A DNA stretch of 64,000 nucleotides from Salipiger aestuarii (lineage in GTDB: Bacteria; Pseudomonadota; Alphaproteobacteria; Rhodobacterales; Rhodobacteraceae). The notes beneath the pieces are model-generated. The model was not told where the DNA came from and made no database searches. It saw only the letters and a program-made list of their open reading frames with translations. The DNA is taken from positions 1 to 64,000 of the forward strand of contig NZ_QLMG01000002.1 of the NCBI RefSeq assembly GCF_003259905.1, in the 5' to 3' direction. This document shows, in pieces, positions 24,866 through 33,993 of the stretch (within the stretch, counting starts at the first letter, position 1; every line of letters starts with the position of its first letter). The position numbers and the translations under genes were made by a program.

Positions 24866-26095
24866 TCATTCTTGGAAACGGCTGAGCAGCATCGACCCGT
24901 TGGTCCCGCCAAAGCCGAAGGAGTTAGTCATCACAGTGTCCAGCCCCGCGTTTTCAACCAGCGAAGTGGCAATTTCCGCAGGGTCCAGCGCGGGGTCCAG
25001 CGTTTCGACGTTGATCGACGGGATGATGAAATCATGGTGCAGCGCGAGCAGGCAATAGATCGCCTCTTGCGCGCCGGTGGCGCCCTGGCTGTGGCCGGTC
25101 ATCGACTTGGTCGACGAGACTGGGGGCGTGCTGCCCGCGCCAAAGACACGACGCACCGCTTCGATTTCGCCCACGTCACCGACCGGGGTCGAGGTGCCGT
25201 GCGCGTTGATGTAGCTGACCTTGCGATCCTCGGGCAGCGATTGCAGCGCCAGCCGCATGGCGCGCTCGCCGCCTTCGCCGGAGGGGGCAACCATGTCGTG
25301 GCCGTCGGAGGTGGCGGCGAAACCGGTGATCTCGGCATAGATCTTGGCGCCGCGGGCCTTGGCGTGTTCCAGATCTTCGAGCACGAGGATGCCGCCGCCC
25401 GCCGAGATGACGAAGCCGTCGCGCCCGGCGTCGAAGGCGCGCGAGGCCTTGTCCGGGGTATCATTGTATTTCGACGACATTGCGCCCATCGCGTCAAAGA
25501 GGCAGGACAGGGTCCAGTCAAGTTCCTCGCCGCCGCCCGCGAACATCACATCCTGTTTGCCCATCATGATCTGTTCCGACGCGCTGCCGATGCAATGCAG
25601 CGAGGTCGAACAGGCCGAGGTGATGGAATAGTTGATGCCCTTGATCCGATGCGCGGTCGACAGGTTGGCGCTGACGGTCGAGCACATCGCCTTGGGCACG
25701 GCAAACGGCCCGACGCGCTTGGTGCTGCCGGTCTTGAGCACGGTCTGCTGTGCGGTCAGCAGCGCCGAGGTCGACGGCCCGCCAGAGCCTGCGATGAGGC
25801 CGGTGCGCGCGTTGACGATATCGCTTTCCTCAAGCCCGCTGTCGGCGATGGCCTGCGTCATGGCGATATGGGCATAGGCGGCGCCCGGACCCATGAAGCG
25901 CAAAGTACGCTTGTCGACATGCGCCGCCGGATCGAGGTTGATCGCCCCGGCGATCTGGCTGCGGAATCCGTGTTCCTGCATCTGCGCGTTGGCGGTGATG
26001 CCGGAGCGGCCCGCCTTGAGCGAGGCGAGAACCTCTTCGGCGTTGTTGCCGATGGATGATACGATGCCCAGTCCGGTGACGACGACGCGGCGCAT
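24866..26095 (-). CDS. fabB: 3-oxoacyl-[acyl-carrier-protein] synthase I FabB
   Basis: The 409-residue condensing enzyme has the Cys-His-His set: SACSTSLHCIG near 160-170, NAHGTSTPVGD near 295-305 and KSMTGHSQGATG near 325-340. FabB extends chains in the unsaturated fatty-acid branch together with FabA. The ATG at 26095 has AGGGAG upstream and begins MRRVVVTGLG, the normal N-terminus. The gene follows fabA on the same strand, but 354 bases with an intergenic hairpin repeat lie between. Confidence 0.94.
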   Translation of the reverse strand: MRRVVVTGLGIVSSIGNNAEEVLASLKAGRSGITANAQMQEHGFRSQIAGAINLDPAAHVDKRTLRFMGPGAAYAHIAMTQAIADSGLEESDIVNARTGLIAGSGGPSTSALLTAQQTVLKTGSTKRVGPFAVPKAMCSTVSANLSTAHRIKGINYSITSACSTSLHCIGSASEQIMMGKQDVMFAGGGEELDWTLSCLFDAMGAMSSKYNDTPDKASRAFDAGRDGFVISAGGGILVLEDLEHAKARGAKIYAEITGFAATSDGHDMVAPSGEGGERAMRLALQSLPEDRKVSYINAHGTSTPVGDVGEIEAVRRVFGAGSTPPVSSTKSMTGHSQGATGAQEAIYCLLALHHDFIIPSINVETLDPALDPAEIATSLVENAGLDTVMTNSFGFGGTNGSMLLSRFQE

Positions 26096-26449
26096 GTGGC
26101 CTCCCTTGCATTGGTTGGGGGCTATGTAGGGCAAGGAACGGGGGGGACGCAAGGCGAGGATGCCCGCGCGATCACGACGGCGCCGCCGCCGGATGGGCGT
26201 GCGACGCGGTTACGGCGAGTCGTTCAGCCGGGGAGAACCCCGAATGAGCGCCGGAGGGGGCGCCGCCCCCGCCCGTCGGGCCCCCGGCGTTTGGCCGGCA
26301 AGATGAAGGCAGAGCGCCGCGCCTGGTCTTCATCTTGCCAGATAAACTCCCGCCGGAGGCAGGCCGACCGGTTCCACCGGGGGCAGGGGGGTGGGCGGCG
26401 CGCTGCCGCTTCGTCCGCAAACGCCCCCGTCGTCGAGCGTCACCGACGA
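26096..26449. other. fabA-fabB intergenic region with repeat copy 3
   Basis: The 354-base gap between fabA and fabB (both leftward) contains GC-rich sequence and one copy of the intergenic hairpin repeat at about 26250-26365. No gene is supported. The repeat may partly separate expression of the two fab genes. Confidence 0.6.
26250..26365. repeat. Intergenic repeat copy 3, two-armed hairpin between fabB and fabA
   Basis: The left arm (GGCGTTTGGCC, GGCAAGATGAAG) at about 26286-26308 is inverted at 26328-26350 (CTTCATCTTGCC, AGATAAACTCC). The GGCAAGATGAAG part is perfect and the outer part degraded. Flanks contain GGGGGCGCCGCCCCC and CCGCCGGAGGCAGG as in the other copies. Confidence 0.8.
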
Positions 26450-26959
26450 TCAGTTTCCGCTGAGCGCCACTTTCATATCCTTGACCTGATAGATCACCTC
26501 GCCATCCGCCTCGACGATGCCATCGGCGACGCCCATTGTCAGGCGGCGGGTCTGGATCGCCTTGGTGAAGTCGATCTTGTAGGTCAGCAGCTTGCGGTCG
26601 GGACGCACCATACCGGTCAGCTTCACCTCGCCGACGCCAAGCGCGTAGCCACGCCCCTGCCAGCCGCGCCAGCCAAGGTTGAACCCGGTCAGCTGCCACA
26701 GCCCATCCAGACCAAGGCAGCCGGGCATGATCGGGTTGCCCGGAAAGTGGCACTTGAAAAACCACAGATCCGGCGTGATGTCGAATTCCGCCAGCACATG
26801 GCCCTTGCCGTGCGCACCGCCATCGGCGGAGATATCGGTGATGCGGTCCATCATCAGCATCGGCGGTTCCGGAAGCTGCGCGTTGCCCGGCCCGAAAAGT
26901 TCGCCGCGGGCGCATTTCAGAAGGTCGTCTCTGGCGAAGCTGGTGGGGTATTCGGCCAT
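26450..26959 (-). CDS. fabA: 3-hydroxydecanoyl-[acyl-carrier-protein] dehydratase FabA
   Basis: The 169-residue enzyme dehydrates and isomerises the ten-carbon intermediate, starting unsaturated fatty-acid synthesis. The catalytic histidine is in [19 protein letters not shown] near residue 70, and the aspartate in the same stretch. The N-terminal [17 protein letters not shown] is diagnostic. It is divergent from irr, sharing a 215-base intergenic region, and is the first of the three fab genes on this strand. Confidence 0.95.
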   Translation of the reverse strand: MAEYPTSFARDDLLKCARGELFGPGNAQLPEPPMLMMDRITDISADGGAHGKGHVLAEFDITPDLWFFKCHFPGNPIMPGCLGLDGLWQLTGFNLGWRGWQGRGYALGVGEVKLTGMVRPDRKLLTYKIDFTKAIQTRRLTMGVADGIVEADGEVIYQVKDMKVALSGN

Positions 26960-27087
26960 GCTGTTGAGAGCCTCTCATCCTTGAAAATCTGATCGTGCCC
27001 CCACTATCATCGGGCTGGCGCAGCTTGCAACCCTGCCGGCCGGCGCGCGCGCGGCGCAGGCCACCGGGACCAAAATCGGGTTTCGAA

Positions 27088-27117
27088 TTGAAATCGTCTG
27101 TGCATCTTTGCTATATA
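27088..27117 (+). promoter_or_regulatory. Candidate irr promoter
   Basis: TTGAAA at 27088-27093 and TATATA at 27112-27117 are spaced by 18 bases and fit a sigma-70 promoter for irr. The surrounding 60 bases are clearly less GC-rich than the rest of the window. Autoregulation or iron control through this region is possible but not shown. Confidence 0.55.
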
Positions 27118-27174
27118 TCACCATATTGGGTTGAATTCCGGTTCGACGAACACGCGAGCAGGCAGGCGAGACAG

Positions 27175-27594
27175 ATGACAGCACAGGCCACGGAACGAGG
27201 CGCAGAGTGGCTGGGGCAGGCCGGGCTGCGCCCCACACGTCAGCGGGTGGCGCTGGCGGCACTTCTGGTTGGCGACGGGCGCAACCGTCATGTCACGGCG
27301 GAAAGCCTTTTTGCCGCGTCCAAGGAACACGGGGAAAGCGTATCGCTGGCCACGGTCTACAACACGCTGCGCGCGTTTTGCGACGCCGGGCTGATGCAGG
27401 AAGTCACCGTCGATGGCAACCGCAGCTATTTCGACACCAACACCCGTGAGCATCCGCATTTTTTCTGGGAAGACGAGGGTCATCTGACCGACGCGCCGTC
27501 GGACCAGCTGGTGATCACGCAGCTGCCAGATGCGCCCGATGGGGCCGAGATCGCGTCGGTCGACGTGGTCATCCGCCTGCGCCGCAAGGGCTGA
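27175..27594 (+). CDS. irr: Iron-response transcriptional regulator Irr (Fur family)
   Basis: The 139-residue protein has the Fur fold: an N-terminal winged helix with GLRPTRQRVALAALL and LATVYNTLRAFCDAGL, and a C-terminal dimer domain with FDTNTREHPHFFWEDEGHL. The truncated metal-site pattern and His-rich HPHFFWEDEGH are typical of Irr, which senses haem and controls iron genes in alphaproteobacteria, rather than Fur. The ATG at 27175 was chosen as the family start; the frame is open upstream. It is divergent from fabA and lies ahead of a flavodoxin reductase. Confidence 0.9.
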   Translation: MTAQATERGAEWLGQAGLRPTRQRVALAALLVGDGRNRHVTAESLFAASKEHGESVSLATVYNTLRAFCDAGLMQEVTVDGNRSYFDTNTREHPHFFWEDEGHLTDAPSDQLVITQLPDAPDGAEIASVDVVIRLRRKG

Positions 27595-27663
27595 CGCGCG
27601 GGTTTTCGAGCAGGGAACCGGGGTCCGGGTCACGTTGTTGTTTCCGCAACAGGAGGCAACGCC

Positions 27664-28350
27664 ATGACCACCAAGTTGACCATACGCACCGTCGAACAGG
27701 TCACCCACGACACGCAGAAGATCACATTCGACAAGCCCGAAGGCTTTGATTTCGAGCCGGGGCAGGCCGCCCACATCGCGCTTGACCGGGACGGCTGGCG
27801 CGACACATGGAAATCCTTCACCATGACCTCGCTGCCGGGCAAGGACGGGGTCGAGTTCGTCATCAAGAGCTATCCCGAAGACGCCGAGGGCCACGATGGC
27901 GTGACCGCGCGGATTGCCGACCTGAAGCCCGGCGATACGATGATCTACAAGGATGTGTGGGGTGCAATCGACGACGAAGGTGACGGCGTTTTCATCGCCG
28001 GCGGCGCCGGGGTGACACCGTTCATTGCCATTCTGCGCAAGAAGCTGGAAAAGACCGGCACGCTGGACGGCAACACCCTTATCTTTTCCAACAAGTCCGA
28101 GCGCGACATCATCCTGCGCGATGATTTCGACAAGATGCCGGGGTTGAAGACGGTCTACCTTGTCACCGACGAGCCCGACAGCCCCTTGTACCGCGGACAG
28201 ATCGACGCGGCGCTGCTGAAGCAACATGTCTCGCCCGACAGGGACACCTGTTATGTGTGCGGCCCGTCCCCGATGCTGGACGATATTTCCGCCGATCTGA
28301 AATCGTTCGGCGTGCCCGAGGATCGAATCGTGACGGAGCAGTTCGACTGA
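27664..28350 (+). CDS. Ferredoxin/flavodoxin reductase-like FAD oxidoreductase
   Basis: The 228-residue protein has the ferredoxin-NADP reductase layout: an FAD-binding barrel with KSFTMTSLPG near 55-65, then a nucleotide-binding domain with GVFIAGGAGVTPFIAIL near 110-126. CYVCGPSPMLDDI near 200 and a C-terminal ending in EQFD complete it. It has no 2Fe-2S domain, so it would work with a separate ferredoxin or flavodoxin. A strong AGGAGG ribosome site lies before the ATG. Its position after irr may hint at a role under iron limitation, but this is inference. Confidence 0.85.
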   Translation: MTTKLTIRTVEQVTHDTQKITFDKPEGFDFEPGQAAHIALDRDGWRDTWKSFTMTSLPGKDGVEFVIKSYPEDAEGHDGVTARIADLKPGDTMIYKDVWGAIDDEGDGVFIAGGAGVTPFIAILRKKLEKTGTLDGNTLIFSNKSERDIILRDDFDKMPGLKTVYLVTDEPDSPLYRGQIDAALLKQHVSPDRDTCYVCGPSPMLDDISADLKSFGVPEDRIVTEQFD

Positions 28351-28383
28351 CGCAGGCCGGCGGCGACGCGGTCCGGTCGCCGA

Positions 28384-29274
28384 TCAGAACCATTGGCCGG
28401 GTTCCATCAGCCCCAGATCCATCAGTTGCCGTGACCGCCATTCGAACGGCACCGAGTTGCGCCAGCGGAAACTGCGGATGCCGCCGGTGCTGCCGGGATT
28501 GCGTTTCAGCGCCTTGGCGGTCCTGAACGACATCAGCGCGGCGGTCAGGTTGTTGTGCCAGGGACAGGCGTAGGTGTTGTATTCCTCGTCGTCAAAGGTG
28601 TGGTCGTCGCGCAGGCGCAGACCGGTCTTGGCGCGAAACAACGCGATGCGGTCTATCCTGCGACGGGTGGCGGGGACATGTTCCTCGTACCGCCAGCGCA
28701 GCCCGCCGAAGAAATCCAGCTGCCGCTCCTTGGGGCTTTTGCGCGTCGGGTCAGGCCGGGCCTGCGCGTAATAGCCCGACCGGTCGAGGAACGCGTCGTC
28801 CAGCGACACCGCGTCGGGACAGCGCGTCAGGTCGCCCGCATAAAGGTCGACCACATAGGTCAGCATCGCATCGCGCCGTTCTTCGGTGTGAAAGGCCAGC
28901 ATTTCCGCCACGGTTCGGGTCTCACAAAACGGGTAGAACAGGTATTCCGCGTTGTAGCAGTAATACATCCACAGGCCGGGGCGTACATTGCTGACGGCGG
29001 CGATGGCATTGGGCACGGCGGTGCCGGACGCAAGGCTGTAGTCGATCCGATGGACGCGCGCCGCCACATCGCGCGCCAGCGAAAAATGCGCGGGGGCAAA
29101 CGCCAGCACGGGGCGAAACCCGCAATGCAGGTGGTGGCGCAGCGTGGTGTCGATCTCGGTCTCATCCTCGCAGAACACCAGGGCGACGGGGCCGGGGCCA
29201 AGACCGGATCCGGCCCGTCGCAGGAAATCGCCCAGCCCGGTGTAGTGTCGCGAATGTCCCCCCGAATATTCCAT
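28384..29274 (-). CDS. Conserved protein resembling glycosyltransferases
   Basis: The 296-residue protein begins with a Rossmann-like strand ([19 protein letters not shown]) and a [10 protein letters not shown] segment, as seen at the start of GT-A glycosyltransferases, and has Cys/Tyr-rich [18 protein letters not shown] near 100-120. The C-terminal half is basic with ending [19 protein letters not shown] cannot see a certain DxD metal motif, so glycosyltransferase activity is only a suggestion. It is soluble-looking, alone on the minus strand between the flavodoxin reductase and miaB. Confidence 0.6.
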   Translation of the reverse strand: MEYSGGHSRHYTGLGDFLRRAGSGLGPGPVALVFCEDETEIDTTLRHHLHCGFRPVLAFAPAHFSLARDVAARVHRIDYSLASGTAVPNAIAAVSNVRPGLWMYYCYNAEYLFYPFCETRTVAEMLAFHTEERRDAMLTYVVDLYAGDLTRCPDAVSLDDAFLDRSGYYAQARPDPTRKSPKERQLDFFGGLRWRYEEHVPATRRRIDRIALFRAKTGLRLRDDHTFDDEEYNTYACPWHNNLTAALMSFRTAKALKRNPGSTGGIRSFRWRNSVPFEWRSRQLMDLGLMEPGQWF

Positions 29275-29427
29275 GGCACGCCTTTCTGCGGATCTTGCAT
29301 GAAGACTCTGTCAATTTCCATCGCTGCGCAAGCCGTCGGCCCCCATCGCCGGGGCACTGTGCCCTTTCCTCAGGCCCGGTTTTGCGTTATCCGCCGCGAC
29401 TTGTACCGCGCGACCACAGAGGGCCCC

Positions 29428-30735
29428 ATGTCCGAAGCCAAGAAGCTCTTTATCAAGACCTACGGTTGTCAGATGAATGTCTACGACAGCGAACGCATGG
29501 CCGAGGCCATGGGCGGGCAGGGCTATGTCGCGACCGACAGCCCCGACGACGCGGACATGATTTTGTTGAACACCTGCCATATCCGCGAAAAGGCCGCCGA
29601 AAAGGTTTATTCGGAACTGGGGCGCTACAAGGGGCTGAAAGCGGATCGCCCGGACCTTAAGATCGGGGTGGCAGGCTGCGTCGCCCAGGCCGAAGGGGCC
29701 GAAATCATGCGCCGCCAGCCGCTGGTCGATCTGGTGGTCGGGCCGCAAAGCTATCATCGTCTGCCGGATCTGCTGGCGCGCACCCAGGGCGGTGCCAAGG
29801 CGCTGGACACGGATTTCCCCGAAGAGGACAAGTTCGAGCATCTGACGGCGCGCCCCAAGGCCAGGCGCGGGCCGACCGCGTTTCTGACGGTGCAGGAAGG
29901 TTGCGACAAGTTCTGCGCGTTTTGCGTGGTGCCTTATACGCGCGGGGCCGAGGTGTCGCGCCCTGCCGATCGCGTGATGGCCGAGGCGCGCGATCTGGTC
30001 GAGCGCGGCGTGCGCGAAATCACCCTGCTGGGGCAGAACGTCAATGCCTATCACGGGCACGACGGCGGGCTGGCCGGGCTGATCCACGATCTGGCCCGGA
30101 TCGACGGGCTGGCGCGCATTCGTTTCACCACCTCGCACCCCAACGACATGGATGACGCGCTGATCGACGCGCATGGGACGTGCGACAAGCTGATGCCCTA
30201 TCTGCACTTGCCGGTGCAATCCGGGTCCGACCGCATTCTCAAGCGGATGAACCGCCAGCACAGCGCCGAGTCTTATCTGCGGCTGATCGAGCGGCTGCGC
30301 GCGGTGCGCCCCGATCTGCACATGTCGGGCGATTTCATCGTCGGTTTTCCCGAAGAGACCGAGGCCGATTTTCGCGACACGCTGGCGCTGATCGAGACGG
30401 TGCACTACGGGTCCGCCTTTTCGTTCAAGTATTCCGAACGCCCCGGCACCCCTGCCGCCGAACGCCCCCAGGTGCCCGAAGCGGACAAGGATGACCGGTT
30501 GCAGCGGCTTCAGGCCCTGCTGACCCGCCAGCAGCGCAGCCTGCAAGATGCCATGGTCGGGCGCGAGGTCGGCGTGCTGTTCGAAAAGGCCGGACGCATG
30601 GCCGGGCAGATGGTCGGCAAGTCCGATCACCTGCATGCGGTTCACGTCGCGGCCGAAGGCATCGCGCCGGGCGATCTGCGACGGGTGCGCATCGTGGAGA
30701 GCGGGCCGAATTCGCTGCGAGGCGAATTGATCTGA
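29428..30735 (+). CDS. miaB: tRNA-2-methylthio-N6-dimethylallyladenosine synthase MiaB
   Basis: The 435-residue enzyme adds the methylthio group to position A37 of tRNAs. The N-terminal domain has [14 protein letters not shown] with the first cluster cysteine, [10 protein letters not shown] and GCVAQAEG. The radical SAM motif is [12 protein letters not shown] near residue 150. A C-terminal TRAM domain ends in LRGELI. Three cysteines for each cluster are present. The frame is open far upstream, but ATG 29428 gives the family start. It opens the conserved miaB-phoH-ybeY-corC-lnt stretch. Confidence 0.94.
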   Translation: MSEAKKLFIKTYGCQMNVYDSERMAEAMGGQGYVATDSPDDADMILLNTCHIREKAAEKVYSELGRYKGLKADRPDLKIGVAGCVAQAEGAEIMRRQPLVDLVVGPQSYHRLPDLLARTQGGAKALDTDFPEEDKFEHLTARPKARRGPTAFLTVQEGCDKFCAFCVVPYTRGAEVSRPADRVMAEARDLVERGVREITLLGQNVNAYHGHDGGLAGLIHDLARIDGLARIRFTTSHPNDMDDALIDAHGTCDKLMPYLHLPVQSGSDRILKRMNRQHSAESYLRLIERLRAVRPDLHMSGDFIVGFPEETEADFRDTLALIETVHYGSAFSFKYSERPGTPAAERPQVPEADKDDRLQRLQALLTRQQRSLQDAMVGREVGVLFEKAGRMAGQMVGKSDHLHAVHVAAEGIAPGDLRRVRIVESGPNSLRGELI

Positions 30736-30955
30736 CAGCCCGGACAATTGCAATTTTCGCTCATACGTCACGCCATGGATACAATCATTTTACGGCGGGT
30801 TGTTTGATGCGGGATTAACCACAATATATGGTGGTTTTCGCTTCACAGGTCCGATTTCTCTGCTAATGTCTTGGATTATAGTCATTTGCTCCGTGTGCCC
30901 GATTCAGATTTGGCTGCGGGGCGCTGGGGGAAACTTTCAGATAGGAACGAAGGCT

Positions 30956-31567
30956 GTGGTAAATCGCATTTCCAAGGCCCTCCGAGGCGCAGCCGGCGCA
31001 ATCGCGCTGGCAGGTGTCGCAGCCGTTGGGGCCATGGGCCCTTCCGCTGCTGGTGAGGATGGTTTCAACGATCCGGTCATTTCGACGCAGAATTCCCGGA
31101 CCATTCGGGGTGAGCGCTACATTCCAGGTATCAATATTTCGCCCGACGGCTGCGAAATCTGGGTGATGGATGATGGTGTCGAAGGCTACGCGGTGTCGCG
31201 CGTAACCCCCGACGGGCGGCCGGTCTGCCGCGATGTGAACGTCTGCGGCACGCTGAACACCGATCAGTATTTTGCCACCGACAGCTACAGGATTTCGCCG
31301 CAGGGTCGCGCCAACCTGCAAAGCTTTTTCCGCAATGGCACCGCGTTCGGCTATATCATCACCGGGCACACCGACGCCCGCGCCAGCATCGAATACAACC
31401 GCACGCTCAGCTATAACCGGGCCAATGCGGTGGCGGCGGTGGCCCAGTCGACCGGCGCCCGCATCATCGACGTGCGGGGCTACGGTGAGGATTTCCCGGT
31501 CGCGACCAACACGACGGCTCTTGGCATGTCCAAGAACCGTCGCGTCGAAATCCTGTGCGTGCGCTGA
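30956..31567 (+). CDS. OmpA-family envelope protein, GTG start
   Basis: The approximately 203-residue secreted protein starts at GTG 30956 with a signal peptide (ALRGAAGAIALAGVAAVGAM) and an AGGA ribosome site. The mature N-terminal part holds a cysteine-flanked module with PDGCEIWVMDDGVEGYAVSR and GRPVC. The C-terminal half is an OmpA peptidoglycan-binding domain with GHTDARASIEYN, LSYNRANAV and GYGEDFP, ending SKNRRVEILC. It would tie the envelope to peptidoglycan. The following lipoprotein has the same N-terminal module, suggesting a pair. Upstream of the GTG lies about 220 bases of less GC-rich sequence. Confidence 0.87.
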   Translation: MVNRISKALRGAAGAIALAGVAAVGAMGPSAAGEDGFNDPVISTQNSRTIRGERYIPGINISPDGCEIWVMDDGVEGYAVSRVTPDGRPVCRDVNVCGTLNTDQYFATDSYRISPQGRANLQSFFRNGTAFGYIITGHTDARASIEYNRTLSYNRANAVAAVAQSTGARIIDVRGYGEDFPVATNTTALGMSKNRRVEILCVR

Positions 31568-31578
31568 GGAGAAACCCG

Positions 31579-31887
31579 ATGACATATCGTAAACTTACGC
31601 TTCTTGCAGGCGTCGCCCTCTCGCTCGCGGCCTGTGCGCCCGTGGGGCCCGACAAAAGCCGCGACCGGCAAACCATCGACAGCGGCGACCTGTCCCAGAT
31701 GCGCTGGGGCGTCTGGGTCGACCCCGACGGGTGCGACAACTGGATCGCCGACGATGGCGTCGAAGGCTATCTTGCCCGGCGCCTGGACAAATACGGCAAG
31801 CCGATCTGCTCGGGCGTCGCCCCGCCGACGGTCGCCACCGGCAAGTTCAAACAGGGTTCGACCAGCGTGATCGGCGATCCGCTCTGA
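31579..31887 (+). CDS. Small lipoprotein with DGVEGY module
   Basis: The 102-residue protein has a lipoprotein signal (LTLLAGVALSLAAC, lipid attached to Cys near residue 18). The rest contains PDGCDNWIADDGVEGYLARR and GKPIC, closely similar to the N-terminal module of the OmpA-like protein 11 bases upstream. There is no other domain. The two genes probably form one transcript and derive the module from a duplication. The role is unknown; the two conserved cysteines could form a disulfide bond in the periplasm. Confidence 0.82.
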   Translation: MTYRKLTLLAGVALSLAACAPVGPDKSRDRQTIDSGDLSQMRWGVWVDPDGCDNWIADDGVEGYLARRLDKYGKPICSGVAPPTVATGKFKQGSTSVIGDPL

Positions 31888-32040
31888 TCCTGGTGGGCGA
31901 AACATATGACACAGCAGACCGCGCCGGTGCCCACCGCGCGGTCTTTTTACTTGCCGTGCGGGGCCGGGGATGCGGACAGGCTTGCCCGAGACCGCTTCCC
32001 TTGGCACCATGAACGCCCAACACAGGCGCAGGAGACATGC

Positions 32041-33021
32041 GTGAGCACAGGCACCTTGACCGAAGCCATCCTTGAATTTCCCGACAACCGTCTTCTCATA
32101 GACCTTTGCGGCGAATTTGATCGCAATCTCACCGACATAGAGGCGCGTACCGGGATCCAGATCCTGCGCCGGGGCAACCAATTGGCGCTGCACGGGCCCG
32201 AAGAATCACAGGCCGCCGCGCGCGAGGTGCTGAACGCGCTGTATCAGCGCCTTGAGCAGGGGCGGCCGGTGGGGCGCGACGACATCGACCGCGAATTCCG
32301 TCTGCATCCCGAGGCCGATGAAAGCCCGGCCAATCAGCTGGAGATGTTCGACGGCGGCAAGGTCGAAATCAAGACCCGCAAGAAGCTGATCGAACCGCGC
32401 ACCGATGCGCAAAAGGCCTATGTCCGGTCGCTGTATCAGAACGAGCTGTGCTTTGGCATTGGGCCTGCGGGCACCGGCAAGACCTATCTTGCCGTCGCGG
32501 TGGGTGTGAACATGCTGATTACCGGCGCCGTCGACAAGATCATCCTGTGCCGCCCCGCTGTCGAGGCGGGCGAACGGCTGGGCTTTCTGCCTGGCACGCA
32601 GGAAGAAAAGGTCGATCCCTACATGCAGCCGCTTTACGATGCGCTGAACGACTTTCTGCCCGGCAAGCAGCTGGCGAAGATGCGTGAGGAAAAGATCGTC
32701 GAAATCGCGCCGCTGGCGTTCATGCGCGGGCGCACCCTGTCGAACGCTTTCGTCGTGCTGGACGAGGCGCAGAACGCCACCACCATGCAGATGAAGATGT
32801 TCCTGACGCGGCTGGGCGAAGGCTCGCGCATGACGATCACCGGGGACCGCACCCAGATCGACCTGCCGCGCGGCGTGCCGTCAGGGCTTCAGGATGCCGA
32901 GCGTCTGTTGAAGACCATCGACAAGATCGGCTTCAACTACTTCACCTCTGCCGATGTGGTCCGTCACCCGCTGGTGGCGGCGATCATCGAGGCCTATGAA
33001 AAGGACGTCGATGGCGCATGA
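32041..33021 (+). CDS. PhoH-like ATPase
   Basis: The 326-residue protein is a PhoH-family ATPase. Walker A is GPAGTGKTYLAVA near residue 140, Walker B VVLDEAQN near 240, and ITGDRTQIDLP follows. The N-terminal part has a KH-like segment (LEFPDNRLLIDLCGEFDRN). Genes of this family sit directly upstream of ybeY in most alphaproteobacteria and are linked to RNA metabolism. The GTG at 32041 was chosen because GGAG lies six bases before it; earlier in-frame starts lack a site. Here ybeY is separated by a decayed gene on the other strand. Confidence 0.88.
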   Translation: MSTGTLTEAILEFPDNRLLIDLCGEFDRNLTDIEARTGIQILRRGNQLALHGPEESQAAAREVLNALYQRLEQGRPVGRDDIDREFRLHPEADESPANQLEMFDGGKVEIKTRKKLIEPRTDAQKAYVRSLYQNELCFGIGPAGTGKTYLAVAVGVNMLITGAVDKIILCRPAVEAGERLGFLPGTQEEKVDPYMQPLYDALNDFLPGKQLAKMREEKIVEIAPLAFMRGRTLSNAFVVLDEAQNATTMQMKMFLTRLGEGSRMTITGDRTQIDLPRGVPSGLQDAERLLKTIDKIGFNYFTSADVVRHPLVAAIIEAYEKDVDGA

Positions 33022-33075
33022 TCGTCGGCAGGCGCGCCAGGTGCCATCCGGCGCGCCCCGCATCCCGACTGATCG

Positions 33076-33858
33076 TCAGCCCGCCTTGCGCCAACGCGCC
33101 ACCGCAAAGCCGCCGAGCCCCCCAAGCAGCAAGGGCAGCGATGTGGGCAGGCGCACTGTCGCCGCTTCTTCGGTGATACCGGCATAGCGCACATAGTCCT
33201 GAGAATAGTTGTAAAGGCCGAACGCTCCGGGGGTGAACGCCACGCCGCCATTGTCGGCGATGCTATAGCTCAGTTCGGTCGTTCCGTTCACCGCCACTTC
33301 GATAAGCGACGCGGTGTAGGACAGCGCGAAATTGTAGCTCGTGTTGTCCGCCCAGCCGGTTGCGCCAAGATTGGTTCCGCGCGCGACCTCGTCGATCACC
33401 CCGGTGTGTGCCCAGAAATCCAGACTTGCCGGGGCCGTTTCGGCGCTGCCGGTCACATAGCTGAGCGTGAGGCCGGCAAGGGCGCTGCTCTGGTCGTTCT
33501 GCTTGCAGTCGATCAGTCAGAAATCCGCCGCTGCGCTGTCCAGATCGCCATTGTCATATCCCAGAACGAACCCGACAAAATCGTCGTCCCTGGCGGTTTC
33601 GACCGCGATGGAGCCCAAAGGCACCTTGCCAAGATCGTTGGCGACCGGGTCGAAGAAAACCGGCGGGCTGCCGTTTCTGGTTTGCAAAACGCTGTCTCTA
33701 TCCGGGCTTTGAACGCTCCAGGTTCCGGCGCCGGAACTGCCCGCAAGGCCGTTTTCGATCCAGCCGCTCAGATCCACGGTGGCGGCAAGGCCGCATGTGG
33801 GTAAAAACGCGACTGTCGCCGCGGCGATATATATATGTTTTCGTGTCCAGCGTTTCCG
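33076..33858 (-). pseudogene. Decayed secreted VPLPA-CTERM protein gene
   Basis: One minus-strand frame runs from a signal-peptide-like segment (KHIYIAAATVAFLP, then GLAA) through FVGFVLGYDNGDLDSAAADF to a VPLPA-CTERM-like end (RLPTSLPLLLGGLGGFAVAR, then RWRK). The middle resembles the lectin-like thrombospondin C-terminal fold. An in-frame TGA at 33517-33519 breaks it before LIDCKQNDQS. No ATG, GTG or TTG precedes the signal segment; the frame begins directly after TAA at 33859-33861. Two separate lesions indicate a pseudogene, unless the sequence has errors. Intact relatives are exported and cut by exosortase-like enzymes. Confidence 0.75.
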
Positions 33859-33993
33859 TTAAAGTTCCTGTCAAGACATGCAACCTGGCATCAGGGTGCC
33901 GCGAATCGCGGTTTCGCGCAAGAATGTCATGGCAGCGAGGGCCGATCCGTGCATATGCCTGCGCGCCCGTGGCGGGGCAGGACAGAGGGGCGC

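Noticed and set aside
30811-30840. Small hairpin AACCAC/GTGGTT upstream of the OmpA-like gene as a terminator of miaB
   Set aside because: The stem is only six AT-containing pairs with an eight-base loop and the T-run is short; not strong enough to list.
33517-33519. Selenocysteine or read-through codon in the VPLPA-CTERM frame
   Set aside because: No SECIS-like hairpin was seen next to the TGA and the start codon is also missing, so decay is the simpler reading.
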